Below are positions 44,502 to 53,709 of a DNA stretch of 64,000 bases, piece after piece (the first letter of the stretch is position 1; the number at the start of each line of letters is the position of its first letter). The DNA is taken from positions 744,001 through 808,000 of the forward strand of contig NZ_BDCH01000012.1 of assembly GCF_001613405.1 (NCBI RefSeq), written 5' to 3'. This DNA is from Nocardia crassostreae. Lineage in GTDB: Bacteria > Actinomycetota > Actinomycetes > Mycobacteriales > Mycobacteriaceae. The notes under the pieces are model-generated. The model had not been told where the DNA came from and did not search any database. It saw nothing but the letters and a program-made list of their open reading frames with translations. Position numbers and translations under genes: made by a program.

Positions 44502-45227
44502 TCAGTCGTTCGCTTCCGGGGCGGGTGGCGCGTTCATGACATTGAAGAAGTGCACGGCCGAGGCAATGAGGGCGGGCACGCCGATCAGCAGGTTGAACAC
44601 GATCACGCCCATCCCCGCGCCGGTGACCGCGCCGGTGAGACAGCCGACAATGGCGGCGGGCAGCGCCATGGCGCCCGCGGTCAGCACCGCGCCCCCGCCG
44701 AGGCCGAGCAGACCCAGGGCCACGCAGCCGATGGGTCCGCCGATGATCGCCCCGAGCAGGGTGCCGACCGCGAGGGCCACGGTGAGTTCGTTGTTCACAT
44801 TGCCCATGGCGGTGTTGAACCGGTCCTCCGGGCCGTCCGCCGCCGCAATGGCCTGGGCCTCGGCAATCGAGTGCCGCTCCGCGTCGGTGAGGGGCCGAGC
44901 CCGATCCAGGCGCGGCGTTAGGGTGGCGTCGCCGCCGTCGATGTGCGCGTCGATCGGATAGGCGGTATCCCCGCGCGTGATCGTCAAGGGGATCGCGCCG
45001 ACCATCGTGCCCTGCGGGTCGAGGATCTGCAGTTGCTCGCCGGTGCCGCGCAGGGTGCCGAGTTCGGTGTGCAGCACCACCTTTCGATCGACGATGCGCG
45101 CCTCGCCGCGCACCGATCCGATATCGGCGGCGGCGGGCTGCGGAGATTCGGCCAGGCCGGTGGCCGAACCGCCGAGTACGGCCGCGACGGTCGTCGCGGC
45201 GGTCAGCAGGATCGTGCGAATTCTCAT
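44502..45227 (-). CDS. Secreted/membrane protein, first gene after M-box
   Basis: A 241-residue protein of unknown function. Signal peptide residues 1-27 (RIRTILLTAATTVAAVLGGSATGLA), then a beta-rich domain of about 90 residues (RGEARIVDRKVVLHTELGTLRG, TMVGAIPLTITRG) and a hydrophobic C-terminal half rich in Gly and Ala (LAVGTLLGAIIGGPIGCVALGLLGLGGGAVL, given by ends) resembling glycine-zipper segments. It is the first main ORF downstream of the M-box riboswitch and precedes the ABC permease and ATPase, so its expression is probably induced by low Mg2+. ATG 45227 chosen; no strong Shine-Dalgarno is seen. Confidence 0.8.
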   Translation of the reverse strand: MRIRTILLTAATTVAAVLGGSATGLAESPQPAAADIGSVRGEARIVDRKVVLHTELGTLRGTGEQLQILDPQGTMVGAIPLTITRGDTAYPIDAHIDGGDATLTPRLDRARPLTDAERHSIAEAQAIAAADGPEDRFNTAMGNVNNELTVALAVGTLLGAIIGGPIGCVALGLLGLGGGAVLTAGAMALPAAIVGCLTGAVTGAGMGVIVFNLLIGVPALIASAVHFFNVMNAPPAPEAND

Positions 45228-45559
45228 TGGGTTGTTCCCTCTGAATACTGCTGCCCGTGCTGTTCTCGGGCAGGCTCGATTACCGTCGGCGCACGATGGT
45301 GCGGACGGCAGCATGGATCGGCGAAATTCGAATTCAGCGCGAATTTCGCACGCGGGAATTCCGGCAGCGCACGGCGCTGTCGAAAGAGAGGTGAATTATT
45401 GTTCGGTGACTATCGGACCGAGCCGGAGCGGCGGGGCCGGTCCGGAGACTCCGGACTATCAGCGGGCGTCATATGGCTGCCCCGACCTCCTCACTACGGC
45501 TACGCGATACGTCGGCGCACAAGGGGGAGAAGGCCCGGTGGAACGGGATTCGGGCGGAC
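45228..45559 (-). other. Long leader between M-box and first main gene
   Basis: About 330 nt of untranslated leader on the minus strand except for one short ORF (45410-45472). It contains a palindrome GTCCGGAG-T-CTCCGGAC at 45440-45456 inside that ORF. No U-rich intrinsic terminator is evident, so control may be by Rho or by translation, as is usual in high-GC actinobacteria. Confidence 0.55.
45410..45472 (-). CDS. Candidate leader peptide, Pro/Asp/Glu-rich, 20 aa
   Basis: Short ORF from ATG 45472 to TAG 45410. The first residues are MTPADSPESPDRP: four prolines interleaved with Asp and Glu, followed by an Arg/Ser-rich end. GAGGAGG lies upstream, though 13 nt from the ATG, which is longer than ideal. 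It lies about 90 nt after the 3' end of the M-box and overlaps a palindrome. Nascent chains rich in Pro and acidic residues are known to destabilise ribosomes at low Mg2+ (MgtL of enterobacteria), so this may be a second Mg2+ sensor. Existence of the peptide is inferred only. Confidence 0.45.
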   Translation of the reverse strand: MTPADSPESPDRPRRSGSVR

Positions 45560-45722
45560 ACCCCTCTCGTCAGAGCTTCGGCACTGCACGACGTGTTCCA
45601 CTAGGGGAAAGCCACTTTGGATAACCCCTTAATCCGGAGCTATCTGTCCTAACCTTGGGCGTCTCTCGACGTCGTCAGATCAGTGGCCTGTGTTCGTGAA
45701 GGAGCCTCGCCTATCGAGGTGC
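45560..45722 (-). promoter_or_regulatory. M-box (ykoK-type) Mg2+ riboswitch
   Basis: On the minus strand the RNA begins CUCGAUAGGCGAGGCUCC, continues with ACACAGGCCACUG and ACGUCGAGAGACGCCCAA, and ends with GUGCAGUGCCGAAGCUCU GACGAG. These correspond in order to the conserved M-box blocks (GUUAGGUGAGGCUCCU, GGCCACUG, GUC-AAAGACGCCAA, CAGUGC-AAAGCUCUACGA). The length, about 163 nt, is also typical. P1 can form between the CCUCG at the 5' end and CGAGAGG at the 3' end. A promoter with 17-bp spacing ends just upstream. M-boxes sense Mg2+ and repress downstream genes when it is plentiful. The downstream operon is 44502-45227, the double permease and the ATPase. Confidence 0.88.
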
Positions 45723-45729
45723 ATAACTC

Positions 45730-45758
45730 AAACTAGAGACGCCCCCGTGGAAAGTCAA
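45730..45758 (-). promoter_or_regulatory. Promoter of the M-box operon
   Basis: On the minus strand TTGACT (45758-45753), 17 bp, then TAGTTT (45735-45730). This predicts a transcription start near 45723, right at the 5' end of the M-box. The -35 box overlaps the stop codon of the upstream phosphoribosyltransferase gene. It is one of the best sigma-70-like promoters visible in the window. Confidence 0.75.
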
Positions 45759-46450
45759 TTCGCATTCCGCAACGTGACGTCTTTCACCGTGGATCCGGCG
45801 GCGAAGGGCACCGCATTCGCGCCGAGCAGGTCGGCGATATCGGCTGCGCTGGTATCGATGTCGTGCCGATAGCACCCCGTGGCCGCGGGTGGCTGCGCGG
45901 TGGCGTGCGCGCAGACCACCTTGTCGGCGTACTCGGTGAGCGTGTGCAGGGCCTGATAGCTACCCACCGGCACGGCCACCACGATCCGGATGGCGCCCTG
46001 TACGCGCGCGATGCGACAGGCATTGCGCAGCGCGGTGGTCTCGGTGAGGCAGTCGTCGACCAGGACGACCGTGCGATCGGACAGCTCGATGCGGCGCTGA
46101 TTGCCGCGATAGGCGGCGGCCTCGCGGCGCAGGCGCAGGGCCTGCGCCGCTTCGGCATAGGTGCGTTCGGGCGCGCCGAGGCCGCCGCCCGACAGCGCCG
46201 AGGTATCGATGATGCGGGCGGAGTCCTCGCCGAGAATGCCGTAGACCAGATCGGGGCGGCGGGTCACGGCGAGGGCGCGAATCAGCATGACATCAAGGCG
46301 CACATGCAATTCGGCGGCAATGGCGGAGGCGACCCGCACCCCGCCGCCGGGCAGGGCGAGCAGCACCACGTCCGGGCCGCGAAAGGCCGTGAGCAGCCCG
46401 GCCAACTGCCGGCCCGCCTCGGCGCGATCGGTGAACGGCGGCATCCGCAT
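45755..46450 (-). CDS. Phosphoribosyltransferase-family protein
   Basis: A 231-residue PRT-fold protein. LLALPGGGVRVASAIAAELHVRLDVMLIRAL (given by ends) forms the N-terminal hood and first strand, and the PRPP-binding loop is VVLVDDCLTETTALRNA (about residue 125), in which Cys-Leu-Thr-Glu replaces the commoner Gly-Ile-Ala-Thr. Stand-alone proteins of this kind are found in mycobacteria and relatives, some under dormancy control. The substrate is unknown. ATG 46450; ATG 46444 is possible. It lies directly upstream of the M-box promoter, which overlaps its stop. Confidence 0.82.
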   Translation of the reverse strand: MRMPPFTDRAEAGRQLAGLLTAFRGPDVVLLALPGGGVRVASAIAAELHVRLDVMLIRALAVTRRPDLVYGILGEDSARIIDTSALSGGGLGAPERTYAEAAQALRLRREAAAYRGNQRRIELSDRTVVLVDDCLTETTALRNACRIARVQGAIRIVVAVPVGSYQALHTLTEYADKVVCAHATAQPPAATGCYRHDIDTSAADIADLLGANAVPFAAGSTVKDVTLRNAN

Positions 46451-46676
46451 CCCCGCCCCCGTTCGTCAACTCGATCCGGGGCGTACGGTGCGACGGTCGC
46501 GCCAAGGGGAAACCGTAGACATCGCATGCCCTCTCCGGTGAGCTGCCGCGGAACGAGCCGAAGACCACGCTCAGCTGGGCAGAACCCCAGTGTAGCGCCG
46601 TCCGACCTGGTGTTTCGGCGCTTCGCGCAGGTCCGAAATCCATTGCGCCGCGTCGTGATCGCCCGGGCGTGTCCGA
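46451..46676. other. Intergenic, no feature seen
   Basis: Between two leftward genes I find no supported coding frame, RNA gene or clear hairpin in these 226 bp. It probably holds the promoter of the phosphoribosyltransferase. Confidence 0.4.
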
Positions 46677-46868
46677 TTAGGCCCGCATGAATGTGGCCGC
46701 GATATTCCAGAACCTCCTCCGGTCGACCGATTGGAAATCCCACGTCTCGGCGATATTGCGGGTCGCGGCGACGATGCCGGTCACGTCGAAGTCATCGCGC
46801 GTGGCGGTGCCCTTCTCTTCCAGGGCGGCGATGACGTACGCGGTCGCGGTTTCCACGGAGTGGGACAC
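46677..46868 (-). CDS. Small hypothetical protein, 63 aa
   Basis: A short soluble protein starting at GTG 46868 (TTG 46871 also possible): VSHSVETATAYVIAALEEKG, then DDFDVTGIVAATRNIAETWDF and FWNIAATFMRA. It is mostly amphipathic helix with two Trp, looks like a real globular protein by composition, and is not recognised. It lies 37 bp downstream of the broken acyl-CoA synthetase and is co-directional, so it may belong to the same transcript. Confidence 0.55.
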   Translation of the reverse strand: MSHSVETATAYVIAALEEKGTATRDDFDVTGIVAATRNIAETWDFQSVDRRRFWNIAATFMRA

Positions 46869-46904
46869 CAAGGCTCCAATCGGTCGTCCGGATAGGGATA
46901 TGGA

Positions 46905-48612
46905 TCAGTGCTTTTCGGTCAGTACTTCCTCGTAGCGGTACTCGGTGGAGATTGGTGTGCCCGCGTTGTGCGCCTGCTCCTCCCGATGGCGCAGGTCGAC
47001 GCGGCGGATTTTCCCGGAGATGGTTTTCGGCAGCTCGGCGAATTCCACGCGGCGCACCCGCAGATAGGGGGCGAGGTGATCGCGCGCGTATTCGAGGATG
47101 CTGCGGGCGGTTTCGGCATTGGGCTCCCAGCCGGCGGCCAGGGCGACATACGCCTTGGGCACGGCCAGGCGGGTGTCGTCCGGCTGCGGGACCACGGCGG
47201 CTTCCACCACGGCCGGATGTTCGATGAGGACGGATTCCAATTCGAACGGAGACACCTTGTAATCCGAGGATTTGAAGACGTCGTCGGTACGGCCGATATA
47301 GGTGATGTAGCCGTCGTCGTCGCGGGAAGCCACGTCGCCGGTGTGGTAGTAGCCATCGGCCATGACGGCGGCATTGCGTTCCGGGTCGCCGAGATAGCCG
47401 GTCATCAGGTTCACTGGTGTGGAGGAAAGGGCGAGACAGATCTCCCCTTCATCGCTGATCTTACCCGTAATCGGGTCCACGAGCACTACCGGTACGCCGG
47501 GCGCCGGACGGCCCATGGAACCGGGCTTGATCGGCTGGCCGGGTGTATTCCCAACTTGCAGTGTGGTTTCCGTCTGCCCGAACCCATCACGGATGCTGAG
47601 ACCCCAGGCTTTCTCCACCTGCGTGATGACATCGGGGTTGAGTGGCTCACCGGCGCCCAGGATTTCGCGCAGCCCGGCGGGGCGCTCCCCGAGATCGGCC
47701 TGAATCAGCATGCGCCACAAGGTCGGCGGGGCGCAGAAGGTGTTGACCTGTGCGCGGCGCAGCTGATCCAGCAGGGCGGCGGCATCGAAACGCGCGTAGT
47801 TGTAGACGAAGATGGTGGCCTCGGCCAGTCAGGGCGTGAAGAAGCACGACCAGGCGTGCTTGGCCCAGCCCGGCGCGCTGATGGCCAGGTGCACGTCACC
47901 GGGGCGGACCCCGATCCAGTACATGGTCGACAGATGGCCGACCGGATAGCTGACCTGGGAATGCTGCACCATCTTGGGCTTGCTGGTGGTGCCGGAGGTG
48001 AAGTACACCAGCAGCGGATCCTCGACCTCGGTGACCGCGGCGTACGGTCCCGCCGACATGGTCATGGCGGCCTCGGCGTAGGAATGCCAGCCGGATACCC
48101 GCTCGCCCACCACGATTCGGGTGTAGTCGCCCGGCACGCGGTCGAATTTGGCGGTGTCGGCGGTATTGACGATGACGAAACCCGCACCGCCGCGCTCGAT
48201 CCGGTCGGTCAGATCCTCCGGGCCCAGCGCCGCGGTGGTCGGCATGATGACCGCGCCCAGCTTGGCCACCGCCAGCATGGCCTCCCACAGCTCGACCTGA
48301 TTGTTGAGCATGAGCATCACCCGGTCGCCCTTGCCGACGCCCAGCCCGGCCAGCCAGGTGGCGACCTGATCGGAGCGCTGCGCCATGGCGTCGAAGCTGA
48401 CGCGCTGTTCGCTGCCGTCCTCCTCCACGATCCACAGTGCCGGGCGGTCGTTGCCGCGGGCAATGGTGTCGAACCAGTCGGCGGCCCAGTTGAATACACC
48501 GGTCAGCCGCTGGCCATCGGAAGGTGGCCAGCGCCGCGTCGTAGTCGGCGCCCACGGCTAGTAGGTCGTCGCGCGCCGCGCGATAGGCGGCGATATTGTC
48601 GGGGACTGTCAT
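46905..48612 (-). pseudogene. Acyl-CoA synthetase with frameshift and in-frame TGA
   Basis: AMP-dependent acetoacetyl/acyl-CoA synthetase-like gene. From ATG 48612 the frame runs [16 protein letters not shown] to ATFRWPAADR. It then must skip one base near 48498-48502 to reach VFNWAADWFDTIARG and the rest. The second lesion is TGA at 47829-47831 in SCFFTP-stop-LAEATIFVYNY, where related enzymes have Trp. Otherwise all motifs are intact: YFTSGTTSKPK, DGFGQTETT, YYHTGDVA, DDVFKSSDYKVSPFELE and PKTISGKIRR. Repaired length about 568 residues. ATG overlaps the stop of the upstream synthetase (ATGA). Either a real pseudogene or two sequence errors. Confidence 0.88.
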
Positions 48613-50264
48613 CGGTGCCCCTCGGACAGGCCGAGCAGGCGCGCGCCGAGCTCGCGCATCTCGACCTTGCTGATCTTGCCGGTCACCGTCATCGGGAACT
48701 CGTCGACGACGTGGACATAGCGGGGAATCTTGAAGTGCGCCAGCTTGCCGAGGCAGAACTCGCGCAGGGTCGCGGCGGTCAGGGGTTCCGCGCCCTCGCG
48801 CATGCGCAGCCAGGCCATGAGCTCCTCGCCGTATTTGGCGTCGGGCACGCCGATCACCTGGGCGTCGAGGATGTCGGGGTGGGTGTAGAGGAATTCCTCT
48901 ATCTCGCGCGGGTAGATGTTCTCGCCGCCGCGGATGACCATGTCCTTGATGCGGCCGGTAATGGCGATGTACCCGTCGTCGTCCATGGTGGCCAGATCGC
49001 CGGTGTGCATCCAGCGGGCGGAATCGATTGCCTCCGCTGTCTTCTCGGGATCGTTCCAGTAGCCGAGCATGACCGAATAGCCGCGAGTGCACAGTTCGCC
49101 GGGCGCGCCGCGCGGGACGGTCAGGCCGGTGACCGGATCGACGATCTTGATCTCGATATGCGGTCCGGCCCGGCCGACGGTGGCGGTGCGCTGCGTCAGG
49201 GTGTCGTCGGCGCGGGTCTGGGTGGAGACCGGCGCGGTTCCGGTCATGCCGTAGCAGATGCTGACCTCGCGCATGCCCATGCGTTCGATGACCTGCTTCA
49301 TCACCTCCACCGGGCACGGCGATCCGGCCATGATCCCGGTGCGCAGTGCGGACAGGTCGAAGGTATCGAACTCCGGGTCGGCCAGTTCCGCGATGAACAT
49401 GGTCGGCACCCCGTACAGCGAGGTGCAGCGTTCCGCGGCAACGGCTTCCAGAGTGGCCCGCGGATCGAAGGACGGGGCCGGGATTACCATGGCGGCGCCG
49501 TGACTGGTGGCGGCCGGATTGCCCATGACCATGCCGAAGCAGTGATAGAATGGCACCGGAATGGCAATGCGGTCCTGTTCGGTGTAGCCGCACAGCTCGC
49601 CGACGAAGTAGCCGTTGTTGAGGATGTTGTGGTGCGACAGCGTCGCGCCCTTGGGGAAACCCGTGGTGCCCGAGGTGTACTGGATATTGATCGGATCGTC
49701 GGGCGACAGGTTCGCCTGGGCGCGCGCCAGATCCGCCGGATCGGCCACCCGGCCGGTTTCGAACAGCTGCCGCCACTCGGCGCTGTCGAGCAGCACCACC
49801 TGCTCCAGCTTCGGGCATTCCGGGCGCACCGCGCCGATCATGGCTGCATAGTCGGAGCCCTTGAACTCCGGTGCGGCAATCAGTGCGCGAATCCCGGCCT
49901 GCTGCAGGACGTATCGCAGTTCGTGTGCCCGATACGCCGGGTTGATATTCACCAGAATGGCGCCGACCTTCGCGGTCGCGTACTGCGTCAGCGTCCACTG
50001 CGGACAGTTCGGCGCCCATACCCCCACTCGATCACCTTTACCCAGACCGGCCGCCAGCAAACCCTGCGCCAGCGCGTCCACCTCCGCCACGAACTCGCGG
50101 TAGGTCCAGCGCACCCCGGAGGTGTAGTCGATCAGGGCCTCGCGGTCCGGGTGCGCGGCCGCGGTGCGATCCAGATTGGCGCCGATGGTGTCCCCGAGCA
50201 GCGGTGCGTCCCAGACCCCGAAGGTATAGCTCGCCGACCCGAGCCGGCCCGTGCTTGTGCTCAC
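48609..50264 (-). CDS. Fatty-acid/acyl-CoA synthetase (AMP-binding)
   Basis: A 551-residue medium/long-chain acyl-CoA ligase. P-loop [16 protein letters not shown] (about residue 195), acceptor region [12 protein letters not shown] (about 345), [15 protein letters not shown] (about 430), [19 protein letters not shown] (about 450) and catalytic Lys [15 protein letters not shown] (about 535). GTG 50264 is chosen; GTG 50279 in frame is an alternative. It is divergent from a GAF-LuxR regulator only 55 bp away, which probably controls it and the second synthetase downstream (ATGA overlap). Confidence 0.93.
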   Translation of the reverse strand: MSTSTGRLGSASYTFGVWDAPLLGDTIGANLDRTAAAHPDREALIDYTSGVRWTYREFVAEVDALAQGLLAAGLGKGDRVGVWAPNCPQWTLTQYATAKVGAILVNINPAYRAHELRYVLQQAGIRALIAAPEFKGSDYAAMIGAVRPECPKLEQVVLLDSAEWRQLFETGRVADPADLARAQANLSPDDPINIQYTSGTTGFPKGATLSHHNILNNGYFVGELCGYTEQDRIAIPVPFYHCFGMVMGNPAATSHGAAMVIPAPSFDPRATLEAVAAERCTSLYGVPTMFIAELADPEFDTFDLSALRTGIMAGSPCPVEVMKQVIERMGMREVSICYGMTGTAPVSTQTRADDTLTQRTATVGRAGPHIEIKIVDPVTGLTVPRGAPGELCTRGYSVMLGYWNDPEKTAEAIDSARWMHTGDLATMDDDGYIAITGRIKDMVIRGGENIYPREIEEFLYTHPDILDAQVIGVPDAKYGEELMAWLRMREGAEPLTAATLREFCLGKLAHFKIPRYVHVVDEFPMTVTGKISKVEMRELGARLLGLSEGHR

Positions 50265-50319
50265 TTCGATAGGATCCACGTCACACTCGCCCGTAGCCAC
50301 CCCCGGAAAGGGGTAGTCG

Positions 50320-51180
50320 ATGATTCCGCCCTCCGACGGCCTGCTTCGACCGCGCGATGCCGACGCACTGCGGGCGGAACTACGGCACATCGCCGCCCTG
50401 TCCCGCGTGCCCGTGGTCTTCGGCGGGCAGGTTCACCAGGGCACATTGGTGCTCAGCGAGTTCGTGGGCACCCGCACCAACGGGATGCGCGGCCTGGCGG
50501 TGGCGCCGCGTTCCGGGCTGGGCGGGATGGTGGTGGCCGATCGCAGGCCCACCTCCGTGGCCGACTATCGCTCGGCGTCGACGATTACACATCACTATGA
50601 CGCCCCCGTCCTGGGCGAGGGCCTGCGCGCGGTGGTGGCGGTGCCGGTGGTGGTCGGCGGCGAGGCGCGCGCCGTGCTCTATGCCGCCAATCGCGAGTCC
50701 GGTCCCATCGGGGATCGCATTGCCGAGGAGATGGTCCAGGCGGGCCGCCGACTGAGCGTGGAGTTGGCCATCCGTGACGAGGTGGACCGCCGCCTGCGCA
50801 TGCACGAGGCCCGCGATGCCGTGGTCGCCGCGGATGCGATTGTCGCCGAACAGCTCCGGGACCTGCACGCCGAACTGCGCGGCATCACCCAGGGCATCTC
50901 CGACGCCCACGCCCGCGCCAAACTGCGCGAGGTCTCCGACAAGCTGGCGCGCGTGGTATCCGGTGTGATCGATGCCGACGAACCGGTGAAACTCGCACCC
51001 CGCGAACTGGACCTACTCACCCAGATCGCCCTCGGCTGCACCAATGTGGAAGTGGCCCTGCGCCTTTCGCTGCGCGCCGAGACGGTCAAGAGCTATCTGC
51101 GCAGCGCCATGACCAAGCTGGGCGCGCACACCCGTCACGAGGCCGTCGTCCGCGCCCGACGCCTCGGCCTACTGCCCTGA
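50320..51180 (+). CDS. GAF-domain LuxR-family regulator
   Basis: A 286-residue regulator. An N-terminal GAF domain ([55 protein letters not shown]; residues 25-150), a helical linker, and a C-terminal LuxR helix-turn-helix ([40 protein letters not shown], residues 220-260, given by ends). Divergent from the acyl-CoA synthetase pair and likely its regulator, sensing an acyl or aromatic ligand through GAF. Confidence 0.9.
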   Translation: MIPPSDGLLRPRDADALRAELRHIAALSRVPVVFGGQVHQGTLVLSEFVGTRTNGMRGLAVAPRSGLGGMVVADRRPTSVADYRSASTITHHYDAPVLGEGLRAVVAVPVVVGGEARAVLYAANRESGPIGDRIAEEMVQAGRRLSVELAIRDEVDRRLRMHEARDAVVAADAIVAEQLRDLHAELRGITQGISDAHARAKLREVSDKLARVVSGVIDADEPVKLAPRELDLLTQIALGCTNVEVALRLSLRAETVKSYLRSAMTKLGAHTRHEAVVRARRLGLLP

Positions 51181-51318
51181 GTTCTTTGCCGGAGCGGGCC
51201 GGGGACGCATACCGCTCGATCGTGCGGGGTGAACCTTTCACGCCGACCTGGTAGGAACGTGAGGGGCCTGCGTCACATCGGGGTCCGGCTATCAAGGCGG
51301 AAAGGCGGTCCCCGACCG

Positions 51319-52437
51319 ATGCGAACCCTCCGTGCCACCACCGTGGCGCTCGCGGCAGTTCTATGCGCGGCCGGTGCCACCGGCGCTGCGGCGCGGGCCG
51401 AGGAGGCGGACCCGGATGGGGCGCTGGCCGTCCGGCATCTGGATCAGATCACCTTCGCGGACGATCTCACCTTCGGCGGGCATCGCGTGGGCGGGCTGTC
51501 GGGGATCGACTACTGGGCGGATGGGGACGCCTATCTGGCCATCAGTGACAACCGGGGCGAGAACGGCCCGGCGCGGGCGTACACGCTGAATATTCCGGTC
51601 CGGGAGGACGGGCGGCTCGGGGTGCCCGAATTCCGCAGTCTCATCGAGCTTCTCGACAAGGACGGGTCGCCGTACGCGGCGCGGACGCTCGATCCGGAGG
51701 CGATCCGGTGGACGCCGGATCATCAGGGGTTCGTCTACACCAGTGAAGGCGAGGCCAAGTCCGGGCAGCCCGGGTTCATCCGGGAGGCGACCCTCGACGG
51801 CGCGTTCGTCCGCGAGGTGCCGGTGCCGAACGCGTACACACCTGCCTCCGATGCCGCCGGACAACAGGTTTCGGGAATTCGGGACAATCTCGGCTTCGAG
51901 AGCATGGATCTGGCCGATGGCGGTTCGACCGTGGTCGCGGTGAGCGAGAACGCCCTCGTGCAGGACGGACCGGCGGCCGCCATGGATGCGGAGAGCCGGT
52001 CGCGCCTGGTGCGGATCCAGCGCGGCAGCGGGACTGCGTTGGCGGAGTACATCTATCCGGTGAGCAAGGTCGCGCTCGGTGAGATTCCGTCCACCACCGG
52101 GGTTTCCGAGGTGCTCGCCGTCGGCGGCGACCGGTATCTCACCCTCGAGCGCAGTCTGGTCCCGGTGCTGGGCTTCACCGCCCGCATCTTCGAATCCTCC
52201 ACCGCGGGAGCCACTCCGGTCACCGGGCTGGCGTCGGCCCCGGCCGATGCCGTGCCCATGAGCAAGCGCCTCGTATTCGATTTCCGGGCCGCGGGCATCG
52301 ACCCGCAGTGCGTGGAAGGCATGACCTGGGGGCCGACGCTGGCGGACGGTTCCCGATCGCTGATCGTCGTGGCGGACAACAACTTCGGACAGGCCGGACG
52401 CACCACCTTCCACCTGCTGGCGGTCGGCGGGGCCTGA
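51319..52437 (+). CDS. Secreted esterase-like (phytase-like domain) protein
   Basis: A 372-residue exported protein with signal peptide (residues 1-30, ending near AAARAEE) and a beta-propeller-like phytase-like domain: GGLSGIDYWADGDAYLAISDNRG, DPEAIRWTPDHQGFVYTSEGE, NLGFESMDLADGG, and CVEGMTWGPTLADGSRSLIVVADNNFG (anchors only). These Ser/Asp/Glu-rich blade motifs are typical of the esterase-like/phytase-like family. Likely extracellular phosphoesterase, though substrate is not shown. Stands alone, convergent with the serine hydrolase. Confidence 0.88.
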   Translation: MRTLRATTVALAAVLCAAGATGAAARAEEADPDGALAVRHLDQITFADDLTFGGHRVGGLSGIDYWADGDAYLAISDNRGENGPARAYTLNIPVREDGRLGVPEFRSLIELLDKDGSPYAARTLDPEAIRWTPDHQGFVYTSEGEAKSGQPGFIREATLDGAFVREVPVPNAYTPASDAAGQQVSGIRDNLGFESMDLADGGSTVVAVSENALVQDGPAAAMDAESRSRLVRIQRGSGTALAEYIYPVSKVALGEIPSTTGVSEVLAVGGDRYLTLERSLVPVLGFTARIFESSTAGATPVTGLASAPADAVPMSKRLVFDFRAAGIDPQCVEGMTWGPTLADGSRSLIVVADNNFGQAGRTTFHLLAVGGA

Positions 52438-52449
52438 GTCCCGGGCCAG

Positions 52450-53553
52450 TCAGCTCGCGCAGAAGGCCGCCGCGGTCGTGGCGTACAGGGTCGGCAGATC
52501 GTCGGATGGAGCCGAGGCGATGGCCATGGTCATGGTGCGCCCGGCGGGGGAGCGGTAGGCGTAGGTGAGATAGCCGAGCAACTCGCCGCTGTGCCCCCAG
52601 AGCGGGCCGCCGCAGGGCGGGTCGAAGCGCTGGATGCCGAGTCCGTAGTGGAAGCCCTGGCCCATCGGCACGGTGCGCGTCATCTCGGAGAGTGCGCCGG
52701 GGCTGGTGAGCTTTCCGGACAGCAGCGCGTTCAGGAAGACATCGAGATCGCCGGTGGTGGAGATCATTTCCCCGGCGGCCCAATCCAGGGACGGGTTCTG
52801 CTCGGTCACCTCGACCGTGACGCCGTCGTCCAGGGTGCGCTCGGCGCGCAGGGCGGGTGCGGGGATACCGGCGTCCTGGCCTGGCGCCAGGGTGTGCGCC
52901 AGACCGAGGGGCCGGAGGATGCGGCGGGCGATCTCGTCGCCGTAGGCGTTGCCGGTCAGCCGTTCGACGAGCGTGCCCAGCACGATGTAGTTGGTATTGG
53001 AGTAGCGGAATCCCGCGCCCGGTGCGAAATAGGGTTCGTGCCGGAATGCGTTGTCGAGCAACTGATCCGGGTGATTGCCGAGCAGTCGGTCGTCGCCGCG
53101 CCACCGATTCGTCGACATGCCGGGCTCCTTCATGTAGTCGTAGAGTCCGCTGGTGTGGTTGAGCAGCTGCCGCACGGTGATCCGTTGCCCGCCGGGCACC
53201 ACGGACGGCAGGTGCTCGTCGATCGGGTCGTCGAGCCCGACGCGGCCCTCGTCCACCAGTTGCAGCACCACCGTCGCGACGAATGTCTTGGTGACGCTCC
53301 CGATCCGGAACCGGCTGTCCGCGCCCTCCCCGCCGGGCTGATCGAGGCCGGTGCCGCGGGCCGACCACAGCTGCGCGCCCGCCGCATCCGATACGGGCAG
53401 CAGCACATCCGCGCCCGCGGTGGCGGCTGCTCGGTGCACGACAGCGTCGAGTACATCGTCCCGTGGAGTTGCCAGCGTCTGTGTGGTCGAGACCACGTCC
53501 GCGGTGAGCGCCGCGCAGCCCAGCGCAAGGGTTCGGACAAGTGTGTTCCGCAT
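52450..53553 (-). CDS. Beta-lactamase-fold serine hydrolase, secreted
   Basis: A 367-residue class C beta-lactamase/D-Ala-D-Ala carboxypeptidase-like protein. Signal peptide residues 1-28; SxxK motif in RIGSVTKTFVA (about residue 89), YxN in FRYSNTNYIVLG (about 185) and HSG in LWGHSGELLGY (about 325). It may act on peptidoglycan peptides or small esters. Its start lies about 155 bp from the divergent DedA gene. Confidence 0.9.
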   Translation of the reverse strand: MRNTLVRTLALGCAALTADVVSTTQTLATPRDDVLDAVVHRAAATAGADVLLPVSDAAGAQLWSARGTGLDQPGGEGADSRFRIGSVTKTFVATVVLQLVDEGRVGLDDPIDEHLPSVVPGGQRITVRQLLNHTSGLYDYMKEPGMSTNRWRGDDRLLGNHPDQLLDNAFRHEPYFAPGAGFRYSNTNYIVLGTLVERLTGNAYGDEIARRILRPLGLAHTLAPGQDAGIPAPALRAERTLDDGVTVEVTEQNPSLDWAAGEMISTTGDLDVFLNALLSGKLTSPGALSEMTRTVPMGQGFHYGLGIQRFDPPCGGPLWGHSGELLGYLTYAYRSPAGRTMTMAIASAPSDDLPTLYATTAAAFCAS

Positions 53554-53709
53554 GGACTTCGACGCTACGAGGCGGCGCGCTGCCCGGCGATGAGGTTGCA
53601 CGCAGCATCGACCTGCGGAAAACCCCACCCCGGGCGGTGCGGTCGCACCCGGTGAACCGGGTGGCTGACCGCATGGTTCGGCGTCGGCGGTCTCCATAGC
53701 GTCGAAATC

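Noticed and set aside
45657..45744. 10-bp inverted repeat GGGCGTCTCT / AGAGACGCCC as a separate long-range element
   Set aside because: One arm is a conserved core block of the M-box and the other lies in the promoter spacer, so pairing is probably accidental.
46908..50600. 1230-codon open frame on the plus strand
   Set aside because: It is antisense to two acyl-CoA synthetase genes with clear motifs; its translation is low-complexity Gly/Arg/His, typical of high-GC shadows.
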